Source of the DNA: Thermoanaerobaculum sp964488355
GTDB lineage: Bacteria; Acidobacteriota; Thermoanaerobaculia; Thermoanaerobaculales; Thermoanaerobaculaceae
DNA length: 64,000 bases
NCBI GenBank assembly: GCA_964488355.1
Contig: CAZAUJ010000005.1
Span: 62,001-126,000, forward strand
Reading direction: 5' to 3'
A program made the translations under genes and the position numbers. Below are positions 1 through 10,442 of this stretch, piece after piece. How positions within the stretch are numbered: the first letter of the stretch is position 1; the number at the start of each line of letters is the position of its first letter. The notes under the pieces were generated by a model. It made no database searches and had not been told where the DNA came from. It saw only the letters and a list, made by a program, of their open reading frames with translations.

Positions 1-1125
1 GAGCTGGCGCGAACGGCCGCGCAAATCGCCTCCAACGCCGCCAACCAAGCGGAGCAGGCAGCGCAGGCGGAAGCTGCCGGCACTGCCGGGGCGGCGGCGG
101 TAGAAGAGGCGGTGCGGGGCGTGGAGGAGGTGCAAAAGCGCATTGCCGCCATTGCCAGCCGCGCTGACTCCCTGGGGGCCCGTTCGCGGGAAATTTACCG
201 GGTGCTGGATCTAATCACCGAGCTTTCCCAGGAAACCCACATCCTCGCCCTCAACGCGGCCATCGAAGCCACCGCTGCCGGTGAGCACGGGCGGCGCTTT
301 TCCGTGGTGGCGGACGAGGTGCGCCGCCTGGCCGAGCGCTCCCGCGAGTCGGTGGAGTCGGTGCGCACGCTTCTAGAGGAGTTTTCCGCCTCCATCCGCG
401 CCACGGTGGTGGCTACCGAGGAATCCAGCAAGGAGGTGGCCAAGGTGCTGGACCGGGTGCGAGCGGCCACCGCCAGCATCGAGCAGCTGCGCGGGGCGGT
501 GGCGGAAACGGCCCAGGCGGCGCGAGAAATCTCCCTGGCCACCCAACAGCAGCGCACCGCCTCCGACCAGGTGGTGCTCACGCTCAAGGAGGTGAGCCAG
601 GTGATTCAAAAGATGGCTGAGGGCCTGAAGGCCTTCTCCGGCACGGCGGAGCGCCTCAGCCAGCTGGCTTTGTCCATCCAGTTGCTCACCCAGTCCTTTC
701 ATCTGGATTCCCCCCGCTCGGTCAAGCACATTGCCCAAACCCTGGCCGATGCCCTGGGGGCGGAAGCAGGCCACTGGGAAGCGCTGGACGTGGCCTTTAC
801 CCAGGCCCTCAAGCAAAATCGCTTCTTGGAAAACGCCTTCCTCACCGATCCGGAAGGCAACCTGGTGGCCTTTACCCCCAACCCCGAGCTGCACTTGCCT
901 GAGGGCAGCCTACCCTTGGCCATTGGCCAAAACCTGGCCGAGCGTCCCTGGTTTCAGGCGGTCATGCGTGACCAAGGCACCACCCTCACCCCCGTATACA
1001 CCTCCCTGCTCACCGGCCAGCGCTGCTTCACCGTGGCCGCACCGGTGCGCAATGCCCAGGGCAAGCTGGTGGGCGTGCTGGGCTTGGATGTGAACGCCAC
1101 ATCTTGGACGAGAATTGTCTCGTGA
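1..1125 (+). CDS. Methyl-accepting chemotaxis protein, C-terminal part (5' truncated)
   Basis: The frame is open from base 1, so the N-terminus lies upstream of the window. Nucleotides about 225-345 encode the classic receptor hairpin tip (ILALNAAIEA, then FSVVADEVRRLAERS) that contacts CheA and CheW. Long flanking heptad-like helices carry the presumed methylation region. After the signalling domain, roughly nucleotides 730-1110 encode a compact PDC/Cache-like sensor fold (FLTDPEGNLVAF ... RPWFQAVM ... VLGLDV), with no membrane segment between the two. This suggests a receptor whose sensor follows the signalling domain and lies in the cytoplasm. The stop codon overlaps the GTG start of cheA by four bases, so the two are translationally coupled. 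The receptor type is certain; the ligand is unknown. Confidence 0.9.
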   Translation, partial: ELARTAAQIASNAANQAEQAAQAEAAGTAGAAAVEEAVRGVEEVQKRIAAIASRADSLGARSREIYRVLDLITELSQETHILALNAAIEATAAGEHGRRFSVVADEVRRLAERSRESVESVRTLLEEFSASIRATVVATEESSKEVAKVLDRVRAATASIEQLRGAVAETAQAAREISLATQQQRTASDQVVLTLKEVSQVIQKMAEGLKAFSGTAERLSQLALSIQLLTQSFHLDSPRSVKHIAQTLADALGAEAGHWEALDVAFTQALKQNRFLENAFLTDPEGNLVAFTPNPELHLPEGSLPLAIGQNLAERPWFQAVMRDQGTTLTPVYTSLLTGQRCFTVAAPVRNAQGKLVGVLGLDVNATSWTRIVS

Positions 1126-3098
1126 GCAGCGAGCTTGCTGACCTGTTGCCCGTGTTTCTGGCCGAAGCGACGGGGCGGCTGGAGCGCCTCAACCATCTCC
1201 TGCCCACCCTCGAGACCAGCCCGGAAAACCGGCGGGAGGCGCAGCGGGAACTGCACACCCTCAAGGGTGCGGGGCGCATGCTCCAGCTGGCCTCCTTTGC
1301 CGAGCTTTGCCACCAGCTGGAAGAGCTGGTGGCCAAGGGCGGGGAAGGGTGGCAGCAGGCACTCCAACGGGGTTTGGACCAGCTGGCAGAGGCCTTGGCC
1401 CAGCTCAAGGTGGGGCCTTCCACGCCGGCAAGGGAAGAAGAAAAGCCGGCTCCGCGGGGCGGGGACGTGCTGCGCCTGGCCGGCCGGGACCTGGACCTCC
1501 TGGCTGACCGCGCCACCCGCCTGCGCATTCTCGCCCGAGGCGCCCGCATCTTCCACGAGCGCCTGCGGGAGCTGTCCAATTTGGCAGCCAAGGCGGTGCA
1601 CGAGGAGGAACCGGCCCAGGCGCTGGCCGTTTTGGCCACGGCGCTGCGCAAGCTGGCCCTGGAGCTGGAGCTGGGTCAGGGCCGGCTCCAGCGCTTGGCC
1701 GATGCCCACCAGGACCACGCCGTGAGCCTGCAGCTCCAACCCTTGGGTCCGGTACTGCAAAGCTTGGCACGCCACGCCCGCCAGCTGGCCGGCGAGCTGG
1801 GCAAAGACCTGGCCGTCACCGTGCGCGGGGAGGACGTGAAGCTGGACCGGCGGATAACCCGCGAGCTGGAGGAGGCTCTCATTCACCTGGTGCGCAACGC
1901 CGTGGATCACGGTTTGGAGAAAGCGGAGCAGCGCGCCGCCCTGGGGAAAAACCCAACCGGCAGGCTGTTGGTGCAGGCGAGCCTGGCCGGGGACAAGGTT
2001 CAGCTGGTGGTGGAAGATGACGGCTGCGGCATTGATGCCGCCCTCGTGCGGGAAAAGGCCCAGGCTCAGGGTCTGATCTCGCCGCAGGAAGCGCAGGCCA
2101 TGAGCGCCGCCGAGGCCCTGCGGCTGCTTTTCATTCCCGGTTTTTCCACCCGCGAGCACGCCACCGCCCTTTCCGGGCGGGGTGTGGGCATGGACGCGGT
2201 AGCCGCGGCCTGCGCCCGCGTGGGCGGCGAGGTGAGCCTCACCTCCACCGTGGGCTTAGGCACCCGCGTGGTGCTCACCTTGCCGGCGGCGCGCCGCGGA
2301 GAACAGGTGCTGGTGGTGCAGGTGGGCAAGCTGCAGGTGCTCTACCCCAAGGCCGCGCTGAGGCGCTACCTACCCCTGGCGGAGCAGCACGTGGTGCAGC
2401 GCGCCGGGCGCACCTTTTGCAAGCTGGAGGGACGGCTGGTGCCCTTCGTGCCGCTGGTGCGCCTCTTCGGCCAAACCCCTGCACCTCGGCAGCTGCTGCT
2501 TTTCGGGGAAGCGGGTGGCCAAGAGCTGGCGGTTGCGGTGGACACGGTGCTGGGGGAAGAAGAGGTGGTGGTCCGCTCTGCTCCCGCCTCCGTTTCCCTG
2601 CCAAGCCTTTTTGCCGGCGTGGCCGTCACCAGCAGCGGTAAGCCCCTGGGCCTGTTGGCGCCACAGGCGCTGCGCTATGCGACCCTGGCAGCGGCCAAAG
2701 CCGCAGCGCGCGTGCGCGAAGCCGAACCCATCAAGGTCCTGCTGGTGGACGACTCGTTGGTCACCCGCGAGATGGAGCGCAGGCTCCTAGCCGATGCGGG
2801 TTTTGCCGTACGCGTGGCTAGCGATGGCGAGGAAGCCTTGAGCCTTTTGGCCGAGCAGCCGGTGGATTGCCTGGTCACCGACATCGAGATGCCCGGCATG
2901 GACGGCCTGGAGCTCACCCGCCGCTTGCGGCAGCTACCGCAGTTTGCCCATTTGCCGGTGATCGTGGTGTCCACCCGCGACCGTCCCGAGGACCGGCTGG
3001 CAGGCCTGTCGGCGGGAGCCGACGCCTACCTGGCCAAGCAAGGGCTGGATGCCAGCGAGCTCATCAGCCTGGTGCGGCGCCTGGGAGGCCGGGCGTGA
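1122..3098 (+). CDS. Chemotaxis-type hybrid histidine kinase CheA-REC (WspE-like)
   Basis: Cytoplasmic CheA-family kinase of 658 residues. In order: an N-terminal HPt domain with phospho-acceptor His45 in LHTLKGAGRM; a dimerisation/catalytic region with the N-box LIHLVRNAVDHG near residue 250 and glycine-rich ATP-lid motifs; a CheW-like coupling domain; and a C-terminal receiver domain (VLLVDDS ... DIEMPGMDG, Asp near 586). A fused receiver is typical of alternative-function systems such as Pseudomonas WspE and Myxococcus FrzE. I chose GTG at 1122 because it overlaps the previous stop (GTGA); an upstream TTG at 1104 would add six residues. The gene overlaps cheB by four bases. Confidence 0.93.
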   Translation: MSSELADLLPVFLAEATGRLERLNHLLPTLETSPENRREAQRELHTLKGAGRMLQLASFAELCHQLEELVAKGGEGWQQALQRGLDQLAEALAQLKVGPSTPAREEEKPAPRGGDVLRLAGRDLDLLADRATRLRILARGARIFHERLRELSNLAAKAVHEEEPAQALAVLATALRKLALELELGQGRLQRLADAHQDHAVSLQLQPLGPVLQSLARHARQLAGELGKDLAVTVRGEDVKLDRRITRELEEALIHLVRNAVDHGLEKAEQRAALGKNPTGRLLVQASLAGDKVQLVVEDDGCGIDAALVREKAQAQGLISPQEAQAMSAAEALRLLFIPGFSTREHATALSGRGVGMDAVAAACARVGGEVSLTSTVGLGTRVVLTLPAARRGEQVLVVQVGKLQVLYPKAALRRYLPLAEQHVVQRAGRTFCKLEGRLVPFVPLVRLFGQTPAPRQLLLFGEAGGQELAVAVDTVLGEEEVVVRSAPASVSLPSLFAGVAVTSSGKPLGLLAPQALRYATLAAAKAAARVREAEPIKVLLVDDSLVTREMERRLLADAGFAVRVASDGEEALSLLAEQPVDCLVTDIEMPGMDGLELTRRLRQLPQFAHLPVIVVSTRDRPEDRLAGLSAGADAYLAKQGLDASELISLVRRLGGRA

Positions 3099-4113
3099 GT
3101 ATCAAGGTGCTGCTGGTGGACGACTCCCCCACCGTGCGTGCGGTGCTGCGCCGCCTGTTCAAGGCTCACCCAGACCTGGAAGTGGTGGCGGAAGCCAGCA
3201 ACGGCCAGGAGGCGGTCGAGGCGGTGCTGCAGCTGCGTCCAGACGTGATCATCTTGGACGTGGAAATGCCCGTGATGGGCGGCTTGGCCGCCCTGGACCA
3301 CATTGCCAAGCTGCGCCCTACGCCCATTCTGGTGCTCACCTCGCGCGCCAACCGGGATCGGATGGCGATAGCCTTCGAAGCGGTGCGGCGGGGAGCGCTG
3401 GAGGTTTTGCCCAAACCCGAGGCGCCGGAAGGGTGGGAGGAGCTGGCGCAGCGGTTGCCTGAGCTCCTGCGCACCGCTGCTCGCCTGCCGGCAGCGGTAG
3501 CCAGGCCGGTGCCCGCCAAAAAGCTTCCGCCCGCACCCCCGCGGCGGGTGCAGCTCCTGGTGGTGGGGGCTTCCACCGGCGGCCCCGGCGCCCTGCGCAG
3601 CTTCCTGCTGCACTTGCCGGCCCGCTTTCCCGCGCCGGTGGCTGTGGTGCAGCACATGAGTGCCGGCTTTGAGGAGGGGCTGGCCGCTTGGTTGGCCAGC
3701 GAAACAGGTCGGGACGTGCGGGTTTTGAGCAGCCGTGAGCTGCCGCCCGCCGGAGCGGTGCGCCTTGCACCAGCGAGCTGCCATCTGGTGGTGGCAGCGG
3801 ACGGCACCTTTGCCCTCGACAGCCAAAGCCCTCCGCGCAACGGCCATCGCCCTTCGGTGGACGTGCTGTTTGAGTCAGCCCTCGCCTTTCGCCCGCAAAA
3901 CACCGTGGCGGTGCTGCTTTCTGGCATGGGGGACGACGGCGCGCGGGGACTTTTGGCCTTAAGCAAGGCAGGAGCTCTTACCCTGGTGCAGGATGAAGCC
4001 AGCTCGGCCGTGTTTGGCATGCCACGGCAAGCGCTAGAGCTGGGAGCTGCCCAGGTAGCCTTACCCCCTGATGCCCTAGCCCGCTTCGTGGCGCAAGCGG
4101 CGGGAGAGCTGCC

Positions 4114-4117
<4 letters not shown>
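3095..4117 (+). CDS. cheB: CheB protein-glutamate methylesterase (WspF-like)
   Basis: Response-regulator methylesterase of 340 residues that demethylates (or deamidates) receptor glutamates as the adaptation arm of the chemosensory system. The N-terminal receiver has the acidic pair Asp9/Asp10 and phospho-acceptor Asp55 in ILDVEMP. After a Pro/Ala-rich linker, the C-terminal esterase domain shows nucleophile Ser160 in GASTGGPG, the catalytic His in VVQHMS, and the Asp in SGMGDDGARG. The GTG start overlaps the cheA stop by four bases, and its own stop overlaps the next ATG. A much longer in-frame reading back to 2867 only shadows cheA and is rejected. Confidence 0.95.
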
Positions 4118-5537
<1,420 letters not shown>

Positions 5538-5538
<1 letters not shown>

Positions 5539-6893
5539 TGAAGGCAGCAAACTGGCCCCCCGCTCTGCGCGAGCTGGCGCAGCTGGTGGAAAAGGTGAGC
5601 GGCAACATGGTGCCGGAAGGCTTTTACCCGTTCCTCGCCGAGGTAGCGCGGGAACGGCAACTGGCGCGCCGCTTCCCCGAGCTGGCCGCCTACGTGCGGG
5701 AGCTGGCTGCCGGCCGGCTGGAGGAGGAGTGGCGGAACCTGCTTTCTGCCATCACCGTTAAGGAATCCTACTTTTTCCGCACCCCACAGCACTTCCACGC
5801 CCTGGCGGAACAGGTGATTCCCCAGCTGGCGCGCGCCCGGCAGGCAACCCGCACCCTCCGCCTTTGGAGCGCCGGCTGCGCCCGCGGCGAGGAGCCGGCC
5901 ACCCTGGCGCTGGTGCTGGCGGAGCATGAGCTTTTGGCCGGCTGGTCCTGGAGCGTTTTGGCCACCGACGTGGACGAGGAGGCTCTGGCCCAGGCACGGC
6001 TGGGGCTTTACAGCCAACGGGCGGTGGCAGGAGTTCCTGAGCCTCTCAAGACCCGCTACTTCACCCCTCAGGGCGAGCTGTGGCTTTTTTCCCCCGGCCT
6101 GCGGCAGCGCATCACCTTCCGCCTGCTCAACTTGGTCGCCGAGCCGTTTCCCCCGTTCCCGCAGCCCTTCGACGTCATCTTCCTGCGCAACGTGCTCATT
6201 TACTTTCGCCTGTCCTCGCAGCAGCGCGTGCTGGCACAGATGGCAAAGGTGCTGGCGGAAGACGGGTACCTCTTCCTGGGTCCAGCAGAAACGGTTTGGC
6301 AGGTAAGCGACCGGTTCGAGCCGGTGGACTTGGGGGATTGCTTTGCCTACCGCAAACGCGCGCATCCCAGCCCGCAACCCCCAGCGCGGCAGCTCACCCA
6401 AGCCAGCCGGCCACCCCTACCCCCTTCACCCAAGGCACGCGCTCCCCTTCGGGACGTCCCACCACCCCCTGCGCCCACACCCGCCCTCCGCCCCGGCCCC
6501 TTGGCGGAAGCGGTGCAGTACTTGGCGGCAGGGCAGCTACCTGAGGCGCAAGCGGCCGTGCGACAGGCGCTGGCTGCCAACCCGGCGGACGCCCAGGCCT
6601 ATGCGCTGGAGGGGATCTTGCAGGAAGTGCTGGGCAACCTCCAAGCGGCTGTGTGCGCGTTCCGCGCCGCTTTATACCTGGAAGGGGACCTTTACCAGGC
6701 CCGGCTGTTACTCGCCCACAACCTCCGCCGCTTGGGCCAGACCTCGCGCGCGCGCGCCGAGTACCGGCAGCTTTTGGCTGCCCTGGCCGCCGGGCGTGGC
6801 AAGGAGCTGGACCGTTTGGGAGGTTTGCCCTTGCCCACCCGCGAGCAGGCAACGCGGCAAGCGCACATTGCTTTGGAAGGTCTGCCCGCCTAA
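5538..6893 (+). CDS. CheR-type receptor methyltransferase with C-terminal TPR (WspC-like)
   Basis: SAM-dependent methyltransferase that methylates receptor glutamates, opposing CheB. The first 100 residues are the CheR N-terminal helical domain (ITVKESYFFR). The catalytic domain follows, with SAM motif WSAGCARGEEPATLA near residue 110, a TDVDEEAL acidic loop and the CheR signature VIFLRNVLIYF. A proline-rich linker leads to about 120 residues of TPR-like helices (NPADAQAYALEGI). CheR fused to TPRs is characteristic of WspC and FrzF rather than flagellar CheR. The start codon overlaps the previous stop by one base, making it the last gene of this operon. Confidence 0.92.
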
Positions 6894-6918
6894 GGCCGCC
6901 TATTCCAGCTTTTCCCGC

Positions 6919-6931
6919 TACAATCGCAGCG
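6919..6931 (+). promoter_or_regulatory. -10 box TACAAT, 7 nt before ATG; leaderless start predicted
   Basis: TACAAT at 6919-6924 stands seven bases before the ATG at 6932, where transcription is expected to begin. There is no clear Shine-Dalgarno between them and no good -35 hexamer. This fits a leaderless transcript for the kinase gene, separate from the chemosensory operon upstream. Confidence 0.5.
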
Positions 6932-9460
6932 ATGCAACCGCAGACCGTGGGCCGCTACCGCATCCTGCGCGAGCTGGGCCGCGGGGGCATGGGCACCGTC
7001 TACCTGGCCTACGACCCGGAGCTGGACCGCCACGTGGCCATCAAAGGCTTGGGTGCAGGCCAAGCTACTGCTGAGCGTCGTCAGCGCTTACGGCGGGAAG
7101 CTCGCGCCGCTGCCGCCCTGATTCACCCCAACATTGCCCAGGTTTACGACGTGCTCAGCGAGGGCGAAAAGGACTACGTGGTGATGGAGCTGGTGGAAGG
7201 CAAGAGCCTGGCGGAGAATTTAGTGACGGGGCCCCTCTCACCGGCAGAGGTGGCGCGGTTGGGGGCGCAGGTGGCGGAGGCGCTGGCCTTTGCCCACCGC
7301 AAAGGCATCATCCACCGGGATATCAAGAGCGAGAACATCATGCTCACCCCCGACGGCAAGGTCAAGGTCCTGGATTTTGGCTTGGCCCACATCCTTACCC
7401 TGCCGCCGGACCAACGGCTAACCCAGGAGGGCCTGGTGGTGGGCACATCTCGGGCCATGTCGCCGGAGCAGGCCATGGGCAAGCCCCTGGATGCGCGCAG
7501 CGACATCTTCTCCTTGGGCTCCCTCCTTTACGAGGCGGCCTGCGGGGAGCCGGCCTTCGCTGGGGAGACGGTGTTGGAAACCATGCACAAGGTGGTGCGG
7601 GCGGAGTTCGTGCCCTTGCGGCAAAAAGCGCCCCATGTGCCCAAGCAGCTGGCCGAGGTGATCGAGCGTTGCTTGGCCCGCGACCCTGCCGACCGTTTTC
7701 AGAACGCGATGGAGGTGGCACGGTTACTTGATGTGGGCTCCCGCACCTTTGGCACGCTGCAGCTGGCCCCGGTGGCCGGGCCCACCGCCCTGGTGCAGCG
7801 CCTGGTGCAGCGCCTGCCATGGGTGCTGGCGGGGGTGGCGCTGCTCGCCGTGCTTTCGGCCCTGGTCGCCTGGCTTGGCTGGCTTGCACCGCGCAAGCCC
7901 TTGATGGTGGCGGTGTTGCCCGTGTCCGGGGCGCTTCCCGCCTCCTCCCCTTTGGCCGGCACGGCCGTGGCTGAAGCCCTCACCGGCTTCCTCGCCAACC
8001 TGGAAGGGGTGCACGTGGTGGCGGGGCGAGAGGTGAGGGCGGTTTACCGGGAACAGGCTAGTGTGCGGGAACTGGCCGCCGCCCTGGGGGTGGAGGAGGT
8101 AGTGGAAGCGGTGGCCTTGCCCGCCAACCAGGTCGAAAGCCTCCGGCTGGAGTTGCGCCGGGTGGAGGGCAGCACCGGTCGCATCCGCTGGAGCCGCCAG
8201 CTGGAGGTGGGCAGCCAGGACCTTTCGGTGCTCCAGGACCGGCTGACCACCGCCCTGGCAGACGGCTTCCGCAGCTTCGCCAGCCGGCGCCGGCTCAGAC
8301 CGCCTCCGCGGGAAGCCCTGGAAGCCTACCTGGAGGCGAAAAGCCGCCTGGATGCGGGCCGCGCTTCCACCGGCTACCGGGAGGAGTTGGCCCTGTTGGC
8401 TCGGGTGGAAGAGCTCGCCCCAGATTTCGCCGAGGCCTTTCTCGCCCACGCGTCCATCGAGCGCTTTTTGGCTGGCAACACCGGCGACCCCCAGCGCTTC
8501 GCTCGTGCCGAGGAGCTGTTGGCTCGAGCGGCCAAGGCCGACCCCGACCACCCGGAGTTGCCCTTGCGCAAGGCCCAGCTGGCTCGCGCCCGGGGGGACG
8601 AGGAGGAGGCGGTAGCCATGCTCCGGCAGCTGACCCAACGCCGACCCGGCGACCCGGCCGCTTGGGCCGCCCTGGGAGCCGCCCTGTCCCGCTTGGGCCA
8701 GGTGGCGGAAAGCGAAAAGGCCTTCGCCCGCGCCTTGAGCTTGCAGCCGGCAATCACCATTTGGGACAGCCTTTCCTCCGCCCGTGCGGACCGGGGTGAC
8801 TTTGCCGGTGCCCGGACCGCTGCCGAAGAAATTCTCCGGCGTGCCCCGGAACATCCCTTGGGTTTGTTCCGCTTGGCCTACGTGGCTGGCCTAGTGGGCG
8901 ACTTTGCCGCGTGCGAGGGCCTCTACGCCCGCCTCTACCCCCAAACCCGCTCGCTGTTGGACTTGCTCAACTGGGGTACCTGTGCCTTTTACGGCGACAA
9001 GCTGGAGCAGGCAGAAAAGCTCTACCGCCTGGCGCTGGAGCGGGCGCCCAGCGATCCCCGGCCCTGGGCCAACCTGGCAGATACGTACCTTTGGCAGGGC
9101 CGCCAAAAGGAAGCCCGCGAGCACTACGCCCGCGCCCTGGAGCTGTTGGCGCAGCGCCTCGTGCCCACCCACTCCGCACTACACCCTCACATTCTCGCCC
9201 ACTTGGGGCGCCTGGAAGAAGCTGTCATTAAGGCGCAAGAGGCGGTGGCTGCTGCCCCCAACCGCAACTGGAACCTGTTCGTGGCTGCCGAGGTGGCCGC
9301 ACTGGCTGGGGACAAAGTATCCATGCTGGCCTTCGCTAAGCGTGCCTTAGCCTTGGCGGCGCCCAAGGCCTGGTTCAACGGCCCTGAGTTCGCTCCTTAC
9401 TGGTCACTACCGGAGTTTCAGGCCCTGTTCGCCGGCCCCCCTCAGGGCGGGTCCCCTTGA
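6932..9460 (+). CDS. Transmembrane PknB-type Ser/Thr protein kinase with TPR repeats
   Basis: 842-residue Hanks-type kinase. The N-terminal catalytic domain shows the glycine loop GRGGMGTVYLA, ATP-anchoring Lys38, catalytic Asp130 in IIHRDIKSEN and metal-binding Asp148 in the DFG motif. The activation segment ends GTSRAMSPEQ, with alanine where most relatives have tyrosine. A single membrane helix lies at about 295-318. It is followed by a segment resembling the TolB-like domain seen after kinase or cyclase domains (MVAVLPVSG ... ALGVEEVVEA), and the C-terminal 400 residues are TPR-like repeats. The kinase would be cytoplasmic, with the TPR half outside the membrane. ATG at 6932 begins the conserved kinase start; longer in-frame readings run into the CheR gene. 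Confidence 0.92.
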   Translation: MQPQTVGRYRILRELGRGGMGTVYLAYDPELDRHVAIKGLGAGQATAERRQRLRREARAAAALIHPNIAQVYDVLSEGEKDYVVMELVEGKSLAENLVTGPLSPAEVARLGAQVAEALAFAHRKGIIHRDIKSENIMLTPDGKVKVLDFGLAHILTLPPDQRLTQEGLVVGTSRAMSPEQAMGKPLDARSDIFSLGSLLYEAACGEPAFAGETVLETMHKVVRAEFVPLRQKAPHVPKQLAEVIERCLARDPADRFQNAMEVARLLDVGSRTFGTLQLAPVAGPTALVQRLVQRLPWVLAGVALLAVLSALVAWLGWLAPRKPLMVAVLPVSGALPASSPLAGTAVAEALTGFLANLEGVHVVAGREVRAVYREQASVRELAAALGVEEVVEAVALPANQVESLRLELRRVEGSTGRIRWSRQLEVGSQDLSVLQDRLTTALADGFRSFASRRRLRPPPREALEAYLEAKSRLDAGRASTGYREELALLARVEELAPDFAEAFLAHASIERFLAGNTGDPQRFARAEELLARAAKADPDHPELPLRKAQLARARGDEEEAVAMLRQLTQRRPGDPAAWAALGAALSRLGQVAESEKAFARALSLQPAITIWDSLSSARADRGDFAGARTAAEEILRRAPEHPLGLFRLAYVAGLVGDFAACEGLYARLYPQTRSLLDLLNWGTCAFYGDKLEQAEKLYRLALERAPSDPRPWANLADTYLWQGRQKEAREHYARALELLAQRLVPTHSALHPHILAHLGRLEEAVIKAQEAVAAAPNRNWNLFVAAEVAALAGDKVSMLAFAKRALALAAPKAWFNGPEFAPYWSLPEFQALFAGPPQGGSP

Positions 9461-9795
9461 TTTTCCATCCCGGGGTCCGCCACCGCCACCAGGTGCCCTG
9501 TGGAGTCCAGAAGCTCCACCGCGTATTCATAGTGGCCGGGAACCTGGTTGTTGCCGCGGGTAATGATGTCCGGCAAATGGGAACCCACCGAGGAGGGCGC
9601 CGTGCCCCAGCCGGCAAAAAGGGGACGGCTGGGGTCCTTCCAGCGAATGACCACCGACGCCACCTCTTTCGGCAGATCGGCAAAGGTAAAGCGCACGCAG
9701 TCGGGTCCCTTACGGAAGTAAAGCACCGCCGGGTCCGGGTCGCAGCGCACGCCCTTACCCGAAAGCTTGACCGCCACCTCGCGATAGCCTTTCAT
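9442..9795 (-). CDS. Hypothetical protein, 117 aa
   Basis: I do not recognise a family. The start is taken at ATG 9795 because AAAGG lies eight bases upstream; a GTG two codons earlier is too close to it. The product is soluble and beta-rich looking, with no signal peptide or membrane helix. Features include a conserved-looking RCDPDPAVLYFRKGP stretch and a C-terminal DSTGHLVAVADPG that resembles an Ig-like or carbohydrate-binding edge strand. It is convergent with the Ser/Thr kinase gene and overlaps its last 19 bases. Coding is supported by the ribosome-binding site and an otherwise empty strand. Confidence 0.6.
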   Translation of the reverse strand: MKGYREVAVKLSGKGVRCDPDPAVLYFRKGPDCVRFTFADLPKEVASVVIRWKDPSRPLFAGWGTAPSSVGSHLPDIITRGNNQVPGHYEYAVELLDSTGHLVAVADPGMENQGDPP

Positions 9796-9842
9796 GGGCA
9801 CCGCCTTTCTTGTTTTTCAGGGTAGCACCGCCTGTCAACCCC

Positions 9843-9854
9843 TAGAATAAAAGG
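9843..9854 (+). promoter_or_regulatory. -10 box TAGAAT, 6 nt before ATG
   Basis: TAGAAT at 9843-9848 followed by exactly six bases and the ATG at 9855. A purine-rich AAAAGG also lies in the gap but is too close to act as a normal ribosome-binding site. A leaderless transcript covering the small membrane protein and acpS is predicted. Confidence 0.5.
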
Positions 9855-10079
9855 ATGCGGAGCCCACGTTCCTGGCTGGCGCCCTCCTACCTGGCCTTGG
9901 CGGGGGTGCTGTTCCTGGTGCTGCCCTGGAGCCAATGGTGGCAGGGCTTGGCCTGGAGCTTGCCCTGGCCTTGGTGCCGGCTCTGGGCCCATCCCGCTGC
10001 CCGGGGAGCGATTTCTGGCTTCGGGCTCCTGCACATCCTCCTGGCCTTCGGCTGGCCGCCGCAGGGGCGCAAGCCATGA
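9855..10079 (+). CDS. Small tryptophan-rich membrane protein, 74 aa
   Basis: No family recognised. The product has two hydrophobic stretches (LALAGVLFLVLPW and ISGFGLLHILLAFGW) separated by a Trp-rich segment with WSLPWPWCRLW, suggesting a two-helix inner-membrane protein. It has a -10 box six bases upstream and its stop overlaps the acpS ATG (ATGA), so it should be co-transcribed and translationally coupled to acpS. Nothing in the sequence says what it does. Confidence 0.6.
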   Translation: MRSPRSWLAPSYLALAGVLFLVLPWSQWWQGLAWSLPWPWCRLWAHPAARGAISGFGLLHILLAFGWPPQGRKP

Positions 10080-10441
10080 TCGTGGGCATCGGCCTGGACC
10101 TGGTGGCCGTTCCGCGCATGGCGCAAACCCTGGCCCGTTTCGGCGCGCATTTTTTGGCCCGCTGCTTTGCCGAGGGCGAGCTCACCCGGCCCCAGGACCC
10201 TCAGCACGTGGCCGGCGCCTTTGCAGCCAAGGAAGCAGCCCTCAAAGCCTTGGGCACCGGGTGGGGTCAAGGAATCGGCTTTCACCACCTCTACCTCCGG
10301 CGCGACGCCCTGGGCCAGCCCCGCCTGGAGCTTTTGGGCCCTGCCAAGGCGCGGGCGCAGGCGCTGGGCGTGGGCTCGGTGCACCTTTCCATCACCCACA
10401 CGGCCGAGGTGGCCGCCGCCGTGGTGGTGCTGTCCCGCTAG
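10076..10441 (+). CDS. acpS: Holo-[acyl-carrier-protein] synthase
   Basis: 121-residue enzyme that transfers 4'-phosphopantetheine from CoA to a serine of apo-acyl carrier protein, activating fatty-acid synthesis in the cytoplasm. The family signatures are present: GIGLDLVAVPR at the N-terminus with metal ligand Asp8, and FAAKEAALKALGTG with Glu53. The C-terminal SITHT motif precedes the last strand. Length is normal for AcpS. ATG at 10076 overlaps the stop of the small membrane gene; a longer in-frame reading from 9935 only shadows that gene. Confidence 0.95.
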   Translation: MIVGIGLDLVAVPRMAQTLARFGAHFLARCFAEGELTRPQDPQHVAGAFAAKEAALKALGTGWGQGIGFHHLYLRRDALGQPRLELLGPAKARAQALGVGSVHLSITHTAEVAAAVVVLSR

Positions 10442-10442
10442 C

